A stretch of 15,014 nucleotides of DNA from JAGOMX01 sp041738135 (lineage in GTDB: Bacteria; Pseudomonadota; Alphaproteobacteria; JAGOMX01). The position numbers and the translations under genes are program-made. The notes beneath the pieces are model-generated. The model had not been told where the DNA came from and ran no database searches. It saw nothing but the letters and a program-made list of their open reading frames with translations. Location of the stretch: positions 1 through 15,014 of the forward strand of contig JBGSQK010000027.1 of the NCBI GenBank assembly GCA_041738135.1, written 5' to 3'. Positions 12,464 to 15,014 of the stretch are shown here, piece by piece (position 1 is the first letter of the stretch; each line of letters starts with the position of its first letter).

Positions 12464-14620
12464 TTACTTAGTGTTTTGACATAAAATACAAACATCCATC
12501 AAAGTCATGCTTGCTCTCCATTTTGCTTCTACCTGCTCGCGAAGCTTTGCCAGTAGATCGGGAGATTTTTGTTGCAGAAGAGTCATCAACTCACTAAAAT
12601 CCCTTGAATCTCGATTTCCCTTCGCCAATCTCGGCGCTAACTGCTGCCACAGCTTTGCCAGCTCCTTTAACTGACCCAATGAGCATTTGAAATGATCGGT
12701 CATGATATGGCATGTAGGCAAGCTTTTTTCATGACCATACGCATATACTGCATCATTAACAGCTTGAGCAAATGCCAGGCAATGCTCGCGGTCTTTGAGT
12801 TGTGCGAGCAGCGGAATAGCTCTTTCTATGAGAAATCTTAAGTCAACGAAGTCTGCACCTCGCATGCACACAGTGGCTAAAAGCTGCGGCATTACCTCAA
12901 CTATAATTGACAACTGCTTTGGATCGGTATGTTTCACCAGAGACTGCAGAATTTGTTCATTATAATACGCATCTGGCAGATTTTTATCCTTAATATTTTT
13001 TTCCCCATGGTAGTTGATAAAGGTTAAAATATTCGTTGTTACCAGCAAGTTTTTTATGTCTGCGAGATCCTTGTAATTCCCAGACAAAATCGTTTGCATT
13101 ATGGGTACCCATGGTTGTTCTACTTTATTGCGAACCTCAAATACCCAATCGCACCTACTGAGCAATTGACCTGTGCAAGTTTTTTCCCAATTGGAAGATA
13201 GTGCGTTGATTATATCGGCTGCTCTATCTTGTTGTTCAGCTGTCAGTCCTCTTAAATAATTCAGGGCGGTATATAACTGATGCGGCACAAACGGTATTCG
13301 CGTGCCATTTTTTTTCTGGAACCAGACGCCTAGCTCGTCCACAACACTCTTATTCAAATAGAAGCAATTTCGTGCTAGATCATAAAAAGCTCCTTTTATC
13401 TCTCTTACGCTCCCCGATGAAGCCAAAGGTGTCCCGGCGAATAAGTGAGTACGCATTAATGGTTGGCCCAAATTGGGTTGTCCAGCCATTTCTTGCTGGG
13501 CCTCAAAACGATTTTTCGCATCTAACCCGAGTTCGGCAATGGCTAGTAAAATTTCTAGCCTTTCATCACGTACAGTATCTTTATAAATAATATTATTGGC
13601 TAAGACTATCACGTCACCCCATGCGGAAGGATCTTGCTTTGTAATTGCTCGGTAATATGGGTACAATATAGGAATCCATTGCGACAAATAACGTGAAAAG
13701 CTGCCCTTTCCATTTACACATTCCTCAAGGTGGACAAAAATTCTAGCGAACAGATCATAGTTAGCTCTTTCGGTAAATGCCTCGGCGAGAAGGTCTGTTA
13801 GGTCGAGCGCTTCAAGAGCATTATATAAGCTAAGCCCTCGCTTCCCTTTATTTTCTTCTGTCACCTTAGCTTGGCGCACAGCAACAAGGTCCTTACAGAG
13901 TAATTCAGGATTTCGGGCTAGGTTGTTCTTTATGACAGAATGATCCTTGTCTAAAAGCCATGCCAATCTCTTATCCGCGCGAAGGATGACACTGATTGCT
14001 TCCTTCGAATGGCGTGACTTTGCGCTGAACCTATAAATTAGTTCAAAAGGAACACTCCATCTGGCGCTAAGGAGTGGTCTGACACAACCGTCAAATTTAC
14101 CAAAATAAAATATTCTACTTGGCGATTTACCCATATCAGCAAGTTTTTGTTGTATGGTTTTGATGTCCTTTTCACTAGCTCCGAAACCTCCGCCTTGTGA
14201 ATAAAACACACCATCATTAACCCAAGTCTTGTAGCTGTCTATACCATTGCCTGGTTGCATCCCGTCTAGGAGGAGGCACAATTTCATCTCACTGCTTTCG
14301 ATAGCAGCCTTTGTTTGCTCATGATAGCTTTGATAGTTAGGCGCCCAGAACATAACTGCTGGGTTATGTTCCTTGAGGGCCGCAAAAAAGGCTGAAACCC
14401 CTTCGTCTTTAGGTACCACCTTGCCTCGATATGGCTTGAGAACGACACTATCCAGCTCAATCACAAGGAGATCCCTGTCGTCAAAGCGTTGAGGATTTAT
14501 GTCGGTAATATTCTGAAATAAGGAACAGGTAGTTGTGTGCAGCTCTGGCAAATTAGTTGCCTTTGCCGTTGTTCCCAGTACGGCAACCAGTGACGATGCA
14601 AACAAAAGACGAGAAAACAT
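12464..14620 (-). CDS. Exported HAD-derived protein with degenerate catalytic motifs and large helical C-terminal region
   Basis: The protein has 718 residues. ATG 14620 is preceded by AGGAG at a normal distance. MFSRLLFASSLVAVLGTTAKA is a signal peptide. Residues about 45-190 follow the DUF2608/HAD plan seen in the protein at 5012, but the key residues are changed. Motif I reads VIELDSVVL, with Glu55 where the nucleophilic Asp should be and Asp57 kept. Motif II reads MFWAPN instead of a strand ending in Thr/Ser. The DGVFYSQGGG region leads to IFYFGKFDGCV in place of the paired-Asp motif IV. Phosphatase chemistry is therefore unlikely, and a binding or scaffold role is a reasonable inference. 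The remaining 500 or more residues are helical with no named motif and make this far longer than ordinary DUF2608 proteins. A TACGTA-type promoter lies upstream (14656-14701). Confidence 0.75.
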   Translation of the reverse strand: MFSRLLFASSLVAVLGTTAKATNLPELHTTTCSLFQNITDINPQRFDDRDLLVIELDSVVLKPYRGKVVPKDEGVSAFFAALKEHNPAVMFWAPNYQSYHEQTKAAIESSEMKLCLLLDGMQPGNGIDSYKTWVNDGVFYSQGGGFGASEKDIKTIQQKLADMGKSPSRIFYFGKFDGCVRPLLSARWSVPFELIYRFSAKSRHSKEAISVILRADKRLAWLLDKDHSVIKNNLARNPELLCKDLVAVRQAKVTEENKGKRGLSLYNALEALDLTDLLAEAFTERANYDLFARIFVHLEECVNGKGSFSRYLSQWIPILYPYYRAITKQDPSAWGDVIVLANNIIYKDTVRDERLEILLAIAELGLDAKNRFEAQQEMAGQPNLGQPLMRTHLFAGTPLASSGSVREIKGAFYDLARNCFYLNKSVVDELGVWFQKKNGTRIPFVPHQLYTALNYLRGLTAEQQDRAADIINALSSNWEKTCTGQLLSRCDWVFEVRNKVEQPWVPIMQTILSGNYKDLADIKNLLVTTNILTFINYHGEKNIKDKNLPDAYYNEQILQSLVKHTDPKQLSIIVEVMPQLLATVCMRGADFVDLRFLIERAIPLLAQLKDREHCLAFAQAVNDAVYAYGHEKSLPTCHIMTDHFKCSLGQLKELAKLWQQLAPRLAKGNRDSRDFSELMTLLQQKSPDLLAKLREQVEAKWRASMTLMDVCILCQNTK

Positions 14621-14655
14621 ATAAAACTCCTTAAATATATCTAATATAGTAGGCT

Positions 14656-14701
14656 ACTCTAGGTTTTTTATAAAAAGTTGTCTATACGTATAAAATACTT
14701 A
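14656..14701 (-). promoter_or_regulatory. TACGTA-type promoter for the HAD-derived gene
   Basis: Minus strand: the operator TAAGTA-TTTTA-TACGTA (14701-14685) is followed directly by TAGACA (14684-14679), a 17-bp spacer and TAGAGT (14661-14656). From -35 into the spacer it resembles the module before the lipoprotein gene (TAGA, then AACTT, then TTATAAAA), so those two may be the most closely related copies. Confidence 0.62.
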
Positions 14702-14879
14702 GATCGTGGGCTCTGGGTGCTTCTATTACATCGGATTTAAGTCCACAGTAGGAAGAACTACCTTAGGACGTCTCGCATACATAAAAGCTAGAATTGCCTA
14801 TAGCTGTCATGCTTGGTTCCAGAAACGTGGCTAAGCAGAACACCCCCCCACAGGTTGCTTAATTTCACCATTAGGGGGT

Positions 14880-15014
14880 CTAAGCGCAAACCTCAGAAAT
14901 TTTTGACTGTTCAATTTCGATCCATTTCTCAACGTTTCCAGGTGTGGCATTTAAAAGCAGCTCTTGAATAATCTGATCTAAATCAATGGCGTTGACATTG
15001 GAAAACACAAAATG
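14880..15014 (-). CDS. C-terminal fragment of an unrecognised protein (cut by window end)
   Basis: An open minus-strand frame enters from the right edge and ends at TAG (14880-14882). The 44 visible residues include NAIDLDQIIQELLLNATP and VEKWIEIEQSKISEVCA, an amphipathic and acidic helical tail. This is more regular than chance sequence would be, so I take it as real coding sequence. The family is unknown. The spacer 14702-14879 shows only a weak inverted pair, ACCCCC/GGGGGT (14842-14847 and 14874-14879), possibly part of this gene's 3' end. Confidence 0.55.
   Translation of the reverse strand, partial: HFVFSNVNAIDLDQIIQELLLNATPGNVEKWIEIEQSKISEVCA

Noticed and set aside
14842..14879. ACCCCC/GGGGGT pair as a terminator of the right-edge gene
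   Set aside because: The stem is only 6 bp with a 26-nt loop and no U-tract. It is too weak to call.
1..15014. CRISPR array, phage genes, toxin-antitoxin or secretion apparatus genes
   Set aside because: No regularly spaced direct repeats, and no recognisable phage, toxin-antitoxin or secretion-machine proteins were seen on either strand.

Overview
The window looks like an accessory, effector-rich island of an intracellular bacterium. A Holosporales or Rickettsiales-type alphaproteobacterial endosymbiont (Paracaedibacter or Odyssella-like) is my best guess. This is inferred from gene content and moderately AT-rich sequence; there is no phylogenetic marker here. No housekeeping gene, rRNA, tRNA or CRISPR array is present. 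Almost every intact gene encodes a protein with a Sec signal peptide or lipobox. Several carry eukaryotic-like folds (leucine-rich repeats, ankyrin-like repeats, an F-box-like segment), and two are HAD-like proteins of the DUF2608 type.

Layout. 1-140 is the end of a Tn3-family transposon: the TnpA C-terminus plus its 38-bp inverted repeat. It is inserted into a minus-strand gene whose signal-peptide half survives at 132-269. 270-567 holds that gene's upstream region and an IS-end-like degenerate repeat. A minus-strand lipoprotein gene (568-1110) and a plus-strand LRR gene (1529-2968) diverge from a 0.4-kb spacer carrying two outward-facing copies of one promoter module. 2969-3440 holds a terminator, a decayed copy of the module and a 32-codon stub of a secreted-protein gene. 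A minus-strand membrane-tailed exported protein follows (3441-4775). Next is a probable four-gene plus-strand operon: a DUF2608 HAD-like protein (5012-5938), two unknown exported proteins (6007-6942, 7032-8186) and an ankyrin-tailed protein (8290-9735). It ends at a strong hairpin (9771-9806). A large F-box-like exported protein (10065-12077) converges on a HAD-derived protein with lost catalytic motifs (12464-14620, minus). A 26-bp-arm hairpin and a second terminator lie between them. The right edge holds the C-terminus of an unknown minus-strand gene.

Main observation. Five promoters (1174-1219, 1375-1419, 4803-4848, 4914-4959, 14656-14701) and one decayed relative (3163-3210) share one design: two TACGTA-like hexamers with an 11-bp period, then 22-23 bp to a -10 box, with a weak -35 directly next to the operator. 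Each points at a gene for an exported protein. This suggests one activator, perhaps an OmpR/PhoB-type response regulator, controlling a secreted-protein regulon. The second theme is modular gene turnover: leaders, ribosome binding sites, signal peptides and 3' ends are duplicated and joined to unrelated bodies, leaving stubs between the genes.
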